A stretch of 64,000 bases of DNA from Gnetum montanum. Its lineage: Eukaryota; Streptophyta; Gnetopsida; Gnetales; Gnetaceae. The stretch covers positions 69,365 to 133,364 of the forward strand of contig MNCI01029649.1 of NCBI GenBank assembly GCA_015680685.1, read 5' to 3'. The notes below the pieces were generated by a model, which did no database searches, had not been told where the DNA came from, and saw only the letters and a list, made by a program, of their open reading frames with translations. The first letter of the stretch is position 1. Each line of letters opens with the position of its first letter. A program made the position numbers and the translations under genes. This document shows, piece after piece, positions 11,310 through 21,660 of this stretch.

Positions 11310-13785
11310 CCAATAATGTTGAGCAATATATACTCATCACGACGAGTATGTGCTTGATTTCACATCCATCCTACATTAGGATGACCAGATGTGGTGGAGA
11401 GACATGAAAGGCAACATTATGTTGTAGCCTAATCAATCAATTCCTATAATGCTCCAACAAACTCTTATGAGGTTGGGCATCTAAGGGCTCCATGCTGATT
11501 ATGTTGTGCAAGATGATGAATCTAGGGATTACCATCAAACTAAAGCACGAAAAAAAATCTATTGGCAACAGGAGAAGCACTATGAAGCTGTGAAGGGGAA
11601 ATAGTTCAATAACCCCTTGTGCCTACTAGGCTAAAAGGACAGTTAGGATCCCTTCTCTAGGATTTTTCATTTCACTGACTCTCCTCCCCTTGGTTTCAAT
11701 GAAGGGGGCTTGAACTAGAACTTACAGTCCATTGTAAAAAGTCTTGGTTTAGGTAAGAATGGGTTGCTTGATCATGGGGGATCCAAAGGTGGGAGTCATG
11801 GTAGGGACATGGACATGCATCATGATGATGATCATGGCCGTGACTATTGAAGAGGAGGTGGCAAGCACCATGGTGCTAGTCCTCCTTTCTCTTTACCTTC
11901 TTCATCCTCTTCTTCCTCCTCTAGCTTCGACCGAAGCCATAGAGGACATTACTGTGATGGAAGTGACCAACGAGATAGAGATGAACATAAGGCCTGTTGA
12001 ACCAATTGAGATCAAGGGTGTGGGCAATCAAGGAACGTCCTCCACCATAAGAGAAGGGATAGCAGAGGGCATCATAAGTATCATGGCCATCATAGAGGCC
12101 ATGACTATGATGAGCCTTTACTTACTACTCAAAACATGTTGAATATCATAGAAGTAGTGAGAATTCTAACTAGGCATGTGAAAGATAGTAGAATAAAGTG
12201 GTTGGATATGAACAATATCCCCAAGTTTGAAGGGGGGTACAACTTAGATCTACAAAACCATCTACAAGCCTTTCACAATGCATGTACCTTGCAGAACATA
12301 GAGAACAAATGACAAAGACTTAAACTATTCCCTAGGACACTCATAAAAGAAGCTTAAAGTTGGTACTAATCTTTGGAGTCAGAATTAATTTGTAGATGAA
12401 GTATGATACTTGATCTCTTCAATGATAAGTATCAGATGTACTCTTGAGTGTCCAATCTAAGAAAGTAGATCCAAGGTTGGAGATAAGGAACACATGAACC
12501 CTTAGATGAAACCATGGATAGGTATTATTCTCTTTTGCATCGATGCCCTGGCCATGATTATTCTCAAAGGAAGCAGCTTTGCCATATCATAAATGAGATT
12601 TACTCATAAATGAGGAGAATCCTTGGGGTCTATGTCAAAGGGAGACTGTCAAAACTTAGAGCCCATCAAATCCAAAACCTCATTAAGTAGGTTGCTAAAG
12701 AAGAAGGAGAGCTAAGAAAGAGAGAAAGTGCAAAGGAGTACAACTGAGACCCTTCCATCAGAAAAAGAAATGTCTTATTTTGTGATAATGAGGAGGAGGC
12801 ATCACTTGATGAGGTGGTGCAATTAAAGACCTTTCCAATCTAGAATTATATTTCAAAAATTTCAATTAAGGTAGATAAAATGTGGAACTCCTTGGATGAA
12901 AAGTTCTAAACTGCTCTAAAAATAGCAGAGGCATCCAAAGAGCAAAGTAGTGATTATGATCGCAGAAGAAGGAAGGAAGCTGAATGTGCCCACCAAAAGG
13001 GTAAGAGAAAGGCTACTGCAGTAGAGGAGGTTGTGGAGTCTAAAACAGATGATGATGATGGAGGTGGCATTTGCTAAAACAAACATCCTAAAGGGTGTTA
13101 CCCCATTATGTCACACTTGTAAGAGTTTGGGGTATATACTCTAAAACCTAGATTGGCAAGAAGGTAAGCACCTAGAAGGTTACCTTATCCTTAAGGTAAT
13201 CTAAGGAAATTTCGCCAACAACAAGCCTATTATCCAAGTGGAGCTCCACCACAACCTTATGAGCAGTATCATCAATGATAGCATCAATAGTTGTGGGGGA
13301 TGCCACCACCAAGGCAATAGCACCCTTACCAAAAATCTAATCCATATGGGTACTATGTTTAGCATCCTATTTCATTGTGTAACTCTTCTAGTCACACTTC
13401 ATTCTAGCATCATTACTATCCTCTTGAGTACTAGAGACCCTAATCTCCAAAGAGGGGAATCCCCATTTCCTCATTACCCTTCTCATCCTTCTACACATTT
13501 TCCTTCACCTTTAACTTAATTACCACTTGCTCCATCATTATAGGATGAAATTCCAGCCCAACAACATAATGTTGCCAGGGCTATTAACTTATAGCTAGCT
13601 CCTCAACTAAGTGGTTTGAAACCAAATTTAGAAAAAGATCATTCTTCCAAACAAGTAGTCCTTTAAAGCCCTCACAAACTCATGTATTCAATAATCCTAC
13701 TTCTTCATCCACTACATCTAATCCACTCAAGTTCCCTTCTATCCAAACAACTCCTAAAATACATATTGTCATGCTAATCCATGTG
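11310..13785 (+). pseudogene. Element A gag and proline/glutamine-rich linker
   Basis: Capsid-type gag. The N-terminal part aligns with E and B (QYILITTS...; QDEMWW), followed by a His/Asp/Ser-rich segment (HGRDMDMHHDDDHGRDY, SSSSSSSSSFDRSHRG) near 11770-11950. The conserved retrotransposon gag domain lies at about 12130-12760: MLNIIEVVRI, LDMNNIPKFEGGY, LKLFPRTLIKEA, LFNDKYQMYS, EPLDETMDRYYSLLHRCPGH. The zinc-knuckle region near 13060-13100 reads GGGIC, stop, NKHPKGCYP and has lost a Cys. The linker to protease is rich in Pro, Gln and Tyr (AYYPSGAPPQPYEQY). About a dozen in-frame stops, mostly at Gln or Trp positions. Known role of the family: particle core and RNA packaging. Confidence 0.86.
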
Positions 13786-14290
13786 GTAACTAATTAGATA
13801 AAGGCTAGCCACCTTCCTAGGAAAAGATCTAATCTTGGAAGTACCTTAATCTATGTGCAAATTGTTGAGAATAAGCCATGCAAGGCTCTTCTTGATTCAG
13901 GTTTTGGTATTAATCTAATTTCTCATGAGATGTACAAAGCCTAGAACCTACCTCCACTCAAAAAGAGCAACATTCATGTTGAGTTGGTAGACTAGTCCAT
14001 CACTATTTCCTTGGGACTAATGGAGAACATTATGACCACCATCTATGGTTGGTCCTTTCCTATCAATTTTCTGGTGATCTGAGTTGACAATTGCAAGGAG
14101 GACTTCCCAATCATCATGGGAAGGGCTTGGATAAGTACCATTGATGCATGACTAGACATCAAAGACCTTTCCTTGGAAATTTCCAAGGTAAATTCATTTG
14201 GAAAGATAGAGAAGAAGAGAGTTCCATGCATTGTGTTTAGTGATACAGGGCATAACTGTGTGTAGAAACTATGGGTCATCCAAAGTATAT
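13786..14290 (+). pseudogene. Element A aspartic protease
   Basis: Reads NKPCKALLDSGFGINLISHEMYKA, LPPLKKSNIHVELVD, TISLGLMENIMTTIYGWSFPINFLVI, KEDFPIIMGRAWISTIDA, IKDLSLEISK. The catalytic DSG (family DTG/DSG) is intact and the later IIMGRAWL-like motif is present, but stops interrupt the frame at Trp/Gln positions. The usual task is to cut the Gag-Pol polyprotein. Shares more than half of its residues by eye with the proteases of B, D and E. Confidence 0.85.
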
Positions 14291-14389
14291 TAATTATAGC
14301 ATGCAAATGAAACAAAGATTCAAAGGTACCTATATGCAATAACCATAAAATAGGAGGGCACCCAGTGGTTGATAGCTACTCCTAAAAGG

Positions 14390-15030
14390 ATTAAACTTTG
14401 CATGGAATCCATTGAGAGCTTAATATGTGCCTATGTTGAAGGCATGGATGAACTGGAGCAAGTTCATTGCCAACTCTCCACTAATAAACATGATGAATCT
14501 TATTGGGGAGAGTTGGAAATCCCTGAAAATTTTAAATATGAGCCCTTAGAGTTGAAAACTCTACTTCTCGACATGGTGTATGCTTTTTTGAAAAATGGTA
14601 AGCTTGTAATAATCAATGTCAAGCTTGCTCCTAAATAGAAAGAAATGTTGTTGAAGGTAGTGCTGAAAAGGTGTGTGGAGACTAACCTTTGGCTCAATTG
14701 GCAAAAGAGCCATCTAATGGTCTAGGAGGGCATTGTGTTTGGCATAGAATTTCACAAGTAGGGATTCAAGTGGATCCTGAAAAGATTAGGATCATTAAAG
14801 GAATAACCTGCCAACTGGAAACCATTAAAGATGTTTGGTCATTCCTTGGACACACTGATTGCTACCAACAATTCATAGAGAATTTTTGTAAGATTACTAA
14901 ACCATTGTTAGAGCTAACAAAGAAAGATGATCTATTCATATGAACCAAGAAATGCAAAGAGGCATTCCAGAAACTCAAGGAAAAGCCTATAGAAACTCCA
15001 ATTCTACGAGCACCTAACTAGTCTCAACCA
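14390..15030 (+). pseudogene. Element A RT with the catalytic palm deleted
   Basis: The pre-RT linker is well kept (CMESIESLICAYVEGMDELEQVH, WGELEIPENFKYEPLELK, YAFLKNGKLVIINVKLAPK). At about 14655 it jumps from LLKVV straight to LKRCVETNLWLNWQKSHLMV. In element B these points are about 630 bases apart (28425 to 29055). The missing piece holds the whole finger/palm region including FMDD. The thumb/connection continues (VDPEKIRIIKGITCQLETI, VWSFLGHTDCYQQFIENF). Such an RT cannot polymerise. Confidence 0.87.
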
Positions 15031-15420
15031 TTTCACATCATGACGGATGCATCAAATTGTGCCTTGGGAGCCATGCTCATGTAGTTGGATGATTAGAAAT
15101 GTCCATATTACATCCACTATGTAAGCTAAAACATTATGGATGAACAACTAAACTACACCATAAATAAGAAAGAGCTAATGGTGGTGGTGTATACCTTAGA
15201 GAAGTTCAGGCACTATGTGCTTGGATACAAGGTGTTCATGCATACAGACAATAGTGTCATCTGCTTCTTGATGAAAAAACTAACGATGAGCCTCAGTGTC
15301 ATACAGTGGCTTGTGATCTTGCAAGATTTCGATCTCACAATGGGGGATCAAGAATGTGGTTTTTAACCACTTGTCTTAGTTACAATGGGATAACAAAGAG
15401 GAGGAGAGCTCACTTTCTAA
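15031..15420 (+). pseudogene. Element A RNase H domain
   Basis: FHIMTDASNCALGAML (first catalytic Asp in TDAS), NYTINKKELMVVVYTLEKFRHY (Glu), GYKVFMHTDNSVICFLM (Asp in HTDN), VIQWLVILQDFDLTM. The final Asp motif, ADHLSR in element C, is broken by a frameshift near 15360. Stops replace Gln in LM(stop)LDD. Known role: degrades the RNA strand during reverse transcription. Confidence 0.85.
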
Positions 15421-15559
15421 TGAGTTCCCTAATGAACTTCTATTTACTAGTGTGATAAATGAACAAATACCCATTGAACCTAAGTGGTATGATGGTATCC
15501 TCACTTATCTTCTCACTTAAGAGATGCCGCAAGAGTTGGACCATATCAAGAAATAACAG

Positions 15560-16835
15560 TTTCTTCATCAAACTAAATGCTTCATGGAAATTAATAGACA
15601 TCTTTATAATGTGTGCATCGATGGCCTAGTTCGTTGGTGTGTTCTTGATGCTAACCAATTGTGCATTCTCTGAGATGCTCATGAGGGTCCTTATGGGGGC
15701 CACTATGCTGAAAGACACATGGTCATTAAGATCCTGATGATAGGTTATTATTGACCAACACTCTTCAGGGATGCCCACATCTTTGTCCACTCTTGTGAAT
15801 GCTATCAACATGATGGTGGGATGTCCACTCAAATTGAGGGACCTTAGTAGTGGATCCAACCATTGGAACCCTTAGACATCTAGGGCATTAACTTCATGGG
15901 TTCCATCACACCCATATCGAATGGGTAGGTGTACATCATAGTTACAATTAACTATTCTACGAAATGGGCAAAAGCAGCAGTCGTCACTAACTGTACATCT
16001 TCTACTCTTGCTCAGTTTGTAAAAAAAATGTTGTAAATAGGCTTAGAATGCCATGTGCATTGATTTCTAATAACAGTGCTTACTTTACAGGTCCCACCTT
16101 TCAAAAGCTTGTGCAATGCTTAGGGGTAGAACATAAATTAATAACACCCTACCATCCCCAAGCGAATAGTCAAGCAGATGTTACCAATAGGGAGATCACT
16201 AAGATCTTAACAAGAACCATAAGGAAATATAGGAGAGACTATAGCACATAGCTCAACAATGCCCTTTGTACCTACTACTCCACATGGAAACTCCCTATAG
16301 GCTACTCTCCCTATGAGTTGTTATATAGAAAATTACCAACTCTTCCAATTCAATCTAAGTTCTGTATACTCTCAATAGCCTATGACCTTGATCTTGATTG
16401 TAGCCTAGCATAAAAAGAAAGACTAATAAACCATAATGTACTAGATGAGAATAGAGTGGTGGATTTGTCATTAAATGAAGTTTACAAAGCATTTAGTAAG
16501 AAATTCCATGACCTCAAAATTAGGAAAGTTAAATTTCAAGCTAGAGACAAGGTCCTTTATTGGAACCCCACATATGTACCATAAAAGAAAAAGCTTCAAA
16601 CATTATGGGAAGGACCATACATTATTTATGAAACCTTTCCTTCTGGGGCCATGTTGATTTACAAACCTGAAAGCCCAAACAAGAAACAACTACTCAACAT
16701 GAAATAATTAAAATATTTCCATGAGTTGAAGCAAGCCAATGTTAGAAATACCTCATCAAATGGACAACCTTACTCAATCTTTTGGATTTCCTCCTTCCAA
16801 CTCAATCATGGGAGAGATGGGCATCCATGCTAATT
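15560..16835 (+). pseudogene. Element A integrase
   Basis: Zinc-binding N-terminus (YNVCIDGLVRWCV, AHEGPYGGHYAERHM, HSCECYQHDGGM), core with GINFMGSI (first Asp reads Asn), MPCALISNNSAYF near 16048-16085 (second Asp reads Asn: SNNSA for SDNGT), PYHPQANSQADVTNREITKILTR (the catalytic Glu reads Asp), then the C-terminal part LPIGYSPYELLYRKLPTLPIQSKF, FHDLKIRKVKF, DKVLYWNPTYVP and a final stretch ending SFQLNHGRDGHPC. All three catalytic residues are changed, so the enzyme is dead even without the stops. The non-coding spacer follows directly. Confidence 0.87.
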
Positions 16836-18330
16836 ATTAAGTGGCTCTTCAATTTTTACCCTTCTTTGTCTTACACATTTTTGTTTTACACCTTTTTATT
16901 TTTACACTTCTTTTGTTTTATATCATCATTAGTACATTTTATCTTTCTTACATATTTTTCAATTTCTTTTATATTTTACTTTATTTTATGTGTGAGTTTT
17001 TCTTATGTTTTCTAATGAATTTCCTTATTGCCAACAAAACATAGTGATGCTATAGCTATTTACTAATTGTGATTTGTACTTAATGTTTGTGATTATTAAT
17101 GTCTAGTTTCTATCTTAGAATTTTGATATTGATAAATAAGATAAAGTTTCTTTTTCATGGAGTAAGAAGTGATTCCATGTCATCCACCCATCCACAACAA
17201 TCTATGGTGTTCCTAGTCTTGGAAATATGAGGTCCCTTTTTCATTAATGAAACTTTAACGAACTCATGACCTTGGTAGTTTCCAAACTTGGAAAAGATCA
17301 AATGGATTGATAAGGGTGTGGCTTCAAGGGGACTCAATGCTCTTTGTACTTGTGCAACCTCTTGAGTGCATGATTTTTTTTCATAAATTTCTTATCATTC
17401 CATGTCGACCAATAATAGGAAGTTAATAAGCCTTTACATGGTATGGTTCCCATCCAAAAATCCATAAAAAACATAAATTTTTTTAAAAAAAAAAGAATTC
17501 AAAGGACACCCCTTAGAAAAAATAACGGACTACAAACACTGAATATGGCACTAAAAAGACATGTTACCCATGCCTAAAGGTCCCCTCTAACTAAGGCCCT
17601 TTCTCATTTCCTGCTTCTCATTTATTCTCAAATAAGGAACAGTGATTGATCTGTGGGAGAATTCTTGTGTCTTGAGAGGATGGAGTGATCTTAGAGTATT
17701 GATGCAAAGTCATTGAAATTAGTTGGTTTAGATTTAGACTAAGGATGGACTTTATCAGGTCATTTAACCATAAAATCCACAAGGGACTCCATGTGACTAT
17801 GATTCAGAACTCCATCTCACTCTACTCTCTCATCCACTAATGCTTTTTATTTTTCACCTCATTGCTGATTTCCATGTTTTGTTTAATGTCTTAGTTTGAT
17901 GTGTTCAAATTCTTAGGTAGATTCTTCTAGATTAGTTCCTTAACTTTTCATAACCATTAATCAACTATGGGGTCCATGGACTCCTTGGGTTGAGGGTATG
18001 CAAGGGTAAAAAGGGCATAAGCCTACTATAGGAAGGACCCACTTACATTTCTCTTGGTTGGGCTAGTTAAAGTCCTTATCCCTAGGCATTTCTGCAATCA
18101 AATATTTTGCATTCTTCATCGGTGGCATCCAACTGTGCACTTCTTAAGGCATTTTTCTTCATAAAATTTCATTTTCCTAATTAATTCTCCTATTTTGTGA
18201 TTTCATAAGCCCTCTTCTAGTTTTTCATCATAGTCACGACTTTTGTAGCTCTTCGTAGATTCCAATTTCATGGTAAGAATCTTTGTATTTTTTGAAATAT
18301 TACAAGTGAAACTTTTTTTCAAACAACTCT
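16836..18330 (+). repeat. Element A conserved non-coding spacer
   Basis: Starts with a T-rich stretch (TTACACATTTTTGTTTTACA type, 16860-17010), then blocks shared with B, C, D, E and F: CATCCACCCATCCACA near 17178, GGGTGTGGCTTCAAGGGGAC near 17311-17330, AGACATGTTACCCATGCCTA near 17557-17576, CTAACTAAGGCCCTTTCTCA near 17588-17607 and AGGACCCACTTACAT near 18034. No frame shows coding signs, yet the order of blocks is constant in six copies. It separates integrase from the internal promoter. Confidence 0.75.
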
Positions 18331-18404
18331 ATTGATAGAACCCCATATACGTAGCCCACTCGTTGATGCGACCTTGTCGACATAAGGCAAAAAGTCTATA
18401 TATA
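18331..18404 (+). promoter_or_regulatory. Element A internal promoter: hexamer array plus TATA
   Basis: ATTGAT (18331-36), 8 bases, a weak ATATAC (18345-50), 11 bases, GTTGAT (18362-67), 8 bases, GTCGAC (18376-81), 15 bases, then TATATATATA from 18397. The hexamers are of the same GTTGAC/GTCAAC type as in this element's LTR, and the 8-11-8 spacing equals that of the internal array of element F, which uses GATATC. The extra gene begins about 200-270 bases downstream. Promoter activity is inferred from layout only. Confidence 0.65.
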
Positions 18405-18589
18405 TACACCCACACTTTGAACATTTTTCACATTTGAGCTCAAATGAGAGGGGATTTTTTAAAGTTTTTAGAATCTAGAACATTCCAAGAGCCATAACTT
18501 CCTAATCGTTTGTCCGATTCATTCCATTTTTCAGTCCTATAGCTATTGGAGGTAAGCTCTTTGTTGAGGGGGCCACAAATCTTAGATTT

Positions 18590-21429
18590 TCAATAGAAAA
18601 TTTTTCTAACTTGNTGTAGGAAAAAGGACCATCCCAACCAAGCTACAAACAACAACAAACTAGAAGGGGCCATGAATAACCCCGTGTGCAAGAAGTTGAA
18701 ACCCATGCAATGGGACCTCTTTGGCAGGAGCCCAAAGTAGAGTCTATTTGATAGATTCTTGAAGAAGAAACTACAATAGAATAGTCTCATTGAGATGAGG
18801 CACTAGAACCTAGACCAAACCTTGAGGTCACCTTGATGGAGGCTTGCCTTAGGTAGATTGTAAACAAGGAGGTCTAGAAATCTATGTTTTAAAAGTTAAA
18901 CTTTGGATCTTTCTTGGAGTTTGTGCCTCTAGAAGTCAAAGCGTAATTATAGAACTTTTCCATGTGATCCATCATCACTTCTAGTGGGGAGTGGTACATG
19001 GAAGAGACTTATCTTTTTTGAAACAATCGACAAGCCAGTTCAACAGTTAAGATCAACGATATTTTAGTGTCCTACTCAGTGAAAGTCATTTCCAAGGCCC
19101 TTGGGTTACGAAAAATTAGGGCAAATCCTGTAGAGATTCTAATGTAGGCAAATACTGGCATTAAGAAAAAATGGATGTAGTGATGTTATGGATTAGAGCG
19201 TAAGGATTTTTATGCACTCACTACGGTGAAGTGTGCATACTTTAAGATTACAACCTTTCACTTCAATTCAATAGTGAGTCCAAGCAAGATCATAGCCTTC
19301 TCCACCTATGCATGTATCACTCTAACCTGCAGATTCCCAATCAACCTTCCATGCTTATCTATCTTGAGATAGAGAAGTGTTTTAAGGAAAATGAATGTCT
19401 AAGGAAGGCACTCCTTTTTCCATGCCTCGTTAGAAAGTTATGCAAAAGGAAAGGCATAACACGTTACACAAAATGATGTAGTTTGATGAGCTCCAATTGC
19501 CTCGTAAGAAAAAATGATGAGGGATAAGGTACCTTCCAAAGTCATTCAAGAAGAGTAGGAAAAACCACCTCCACCAGCCACTCACAAAACAAAATTGAAG
19601 GCCTACACTCATGTGCGAACTCCAATAGTAGCTCTTATGGTAGCAACAACAAGCAAGAATGAGTGGTGGTGATCCATCTATGTACCATCCAACAATAAGC
19701 CACCTAAAATTAAGTGGCCCCAATCATAAGTCAGATGGAAGGTGGGGGGCCAACTTTCTCAACCCAAAGAATGTAAGTGCACATGAGGTACAATCCTAGT
19801 ACCCAAGAGGAAATAGTATCTCTCTCTCAACAGTAGTAATTCCCAGACATCTTTGGAAACATTACTACCTTTTTAGTGTGTCTCAAGGATGGTGAGGGGG
19901 CAACTATCTTAATGATGCAACACGATGGGTAGGAGATAGTGGTTGAAGTAGTTATTGATAGAGTTTTTGAATCACTTAATGCACCTGCAAGATCTGTACC
20001 AAACATTTTTGCACTAAGAGATTTGCAAACATTTGTAGGAATTATTAGTGGTAGATTGAGTGTAGCTCGGCATGAGGAATTGTTATACCAACTAATGGGA
20101 ATCAAGTAATCAATTCTGGATGTCTTTGATCTTCTAAATACCATGACTGAAACCTAGTTAGAGTTACTTTAAGTGAGGAGAAAATGCATCATAATGGAGG
20201 GGCAACTCAAAATAACCAAAATAGAAAACCAATGCTTGGCTATGAAGGTTGTTGAATTAAGGGCCCACCTCACTGATCCTGCATTGCTCAACCTAGCACT
20301 AACATGAAATGAAGCTTTTTAACAACTTTTGAAGAGACTTAAAGATGTTGAGGACCCCAAGGAGATGGTAGTCTTTTACCAATCCCTAGCCAATGCCACC
20401 ATGCATAATATTCAGAAGGACTTTGTTTAGACTCACTGTGAGAATGAGATTTTATCTGTAGAGAATCATTGCTTGTGGAATGTTGATGCCCAGAAGTAGC
20501 AGATGGTAGAGTTCATCCATCAACAACCATAGTTAGCCAGGGTGAACAATGAATTGAGGAGATTGGTAGCAAAAAATAGAAACCTTTCCATGAAGGAAGT
20601 ATGTGCCCTTCACCAAAAATCTGCAATAAAGATAGTCACTTGAAAGAAAGAGGCTCTGAAATTTGAGAGAGTTAAGAACCATTATAGAGATAAGCTTGAT
20701 CTGCAAAAAGAAGTTAATATGAAGATATTCAATAGGCAAAGGCAAAAGTGAATGAGGTCCTCTAGCAACTCCAACAAGGAGGTGATGTCTATCTTTGACG
20801 AATTGAATGCATACAACAAAGCTAAAATCTACATGAAAGAGCTGTAGATCGAGGAGATAATAGAGCACATGAAGCTTGCCAATCTCCTGTAAGCAAACCT
20901 GGCAATGTTAACTACCAAAGGACCATAGTTCGAATTGGAGAAAAAAGTGGCAAACTCATACTTATTGTACAAGGTAGAGTTTAAGCATCATAAAGAGACT
21001 AAGTAGAAGCTTGAGATTGCAAACATCGAACTCGAAGTTGTCAAGGCAAAGTTCACTAATCAATGATCAACCATTGAGAACCTGCCCAAGAGGATGAATA
21101 ATTACTAGAAGCTACAAAATGCACTTAGAGCATTCGACATTGAATATAAATAGTTCACTACCTTGTTCATGAATGTGAAGGATTTGTTCTCTACAATGCC
21201 TTATCCGTGGGATGTTCCCAATCTGGCCCACATTGGTTATGCCAGGTGGACTATGAATGATCCTTGGAGTAAGGAGGAGAAGATGAAGGCACTGTTGGAT
21301 GCCTTCCGTCTTCCACCAAAAGTTGCAGTTGTCATAGGACAACCACAAACACCTCAGCCATTGTGTGTGCCTAAAGTAGAAGAAGGTTCTTCAGAGCATC
21401 AAGAGCATCCACCACCTGGGATCATTTGA
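18590..21429 (+). pseudogene. Element A extra gene: conserved N-terminal domain plus long coiled coil
   Basis: A decayed gene of about 0.9 thousand codons lying between the internal promoter and the LTR. A possible start is the ATG at 18672 (MNNPVCKKLKPMQWDLF); an N base sits at 18614. It aligns with the minus-strand gene of element F: FGSFLEFVPLEVKA with FGIFVEFALEVVRD, SGEWYMEETYLF with SGVWYLGKTYQF, and the segment before YAKGKA with LAWPFPCLIRKL. From about 20150 to 21150 it is a charged heptad-rich coiled coil (LKITKIENQCLAMKVVELRA, RVNNELRRLVAKNRNLSMKE, YLLYKVEFKHHKETK). The last part is open: PYPWDVPNLAHIGYARWTMN, DPWSKEEKMKALLDAF, and a Pro-rich end. About 30 stops. No membrane segment or signal peptide, so not envelope-like. 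Function unknown; the N-terminal part faintly recalls the plant transposon-associated domain found near Athila elements. Confidence 0.72.
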
Positions 21430-21648
21430 TCTTCTTCATCATCTTCACACCATTAAAGAAATTATGTTTGTTAGTTTTATCTTGGTGTTCAATTTTTTTG
21501 TCCTAAACATCAAAATTTTGTAATGATTGTAGAACATACACTTTGGCATTCCATTTTTGTTGTTGTGTGTTTGTGCGTTTGTTTAGTCAATCAATAATCT
21601 CATACCTTCCAAACATTTGTAAAGAACTTGAGGACAAGCTTTCATTCA

Positions 21649-21660
21649 ATCATGGGGGTA
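21649..21660 (+). promoter_or_regulatory. Element A polypurine tract
   Basis: ATCATGGGGGTA directly before the LTR. The same CRTGGGGGTA precedes the LTRs of D and F. It is the expected primer site for plus-strand DNA synthesis. Confidence 0.75.

Noticed and set aside
18590-21429. The extra gene as a viral-type envelope protein
   Set aside because: No signal peptide, no transmembrane helix and no furin-type site can be seen in A or F; a long coiled coil alone is not evidence for an envelope.
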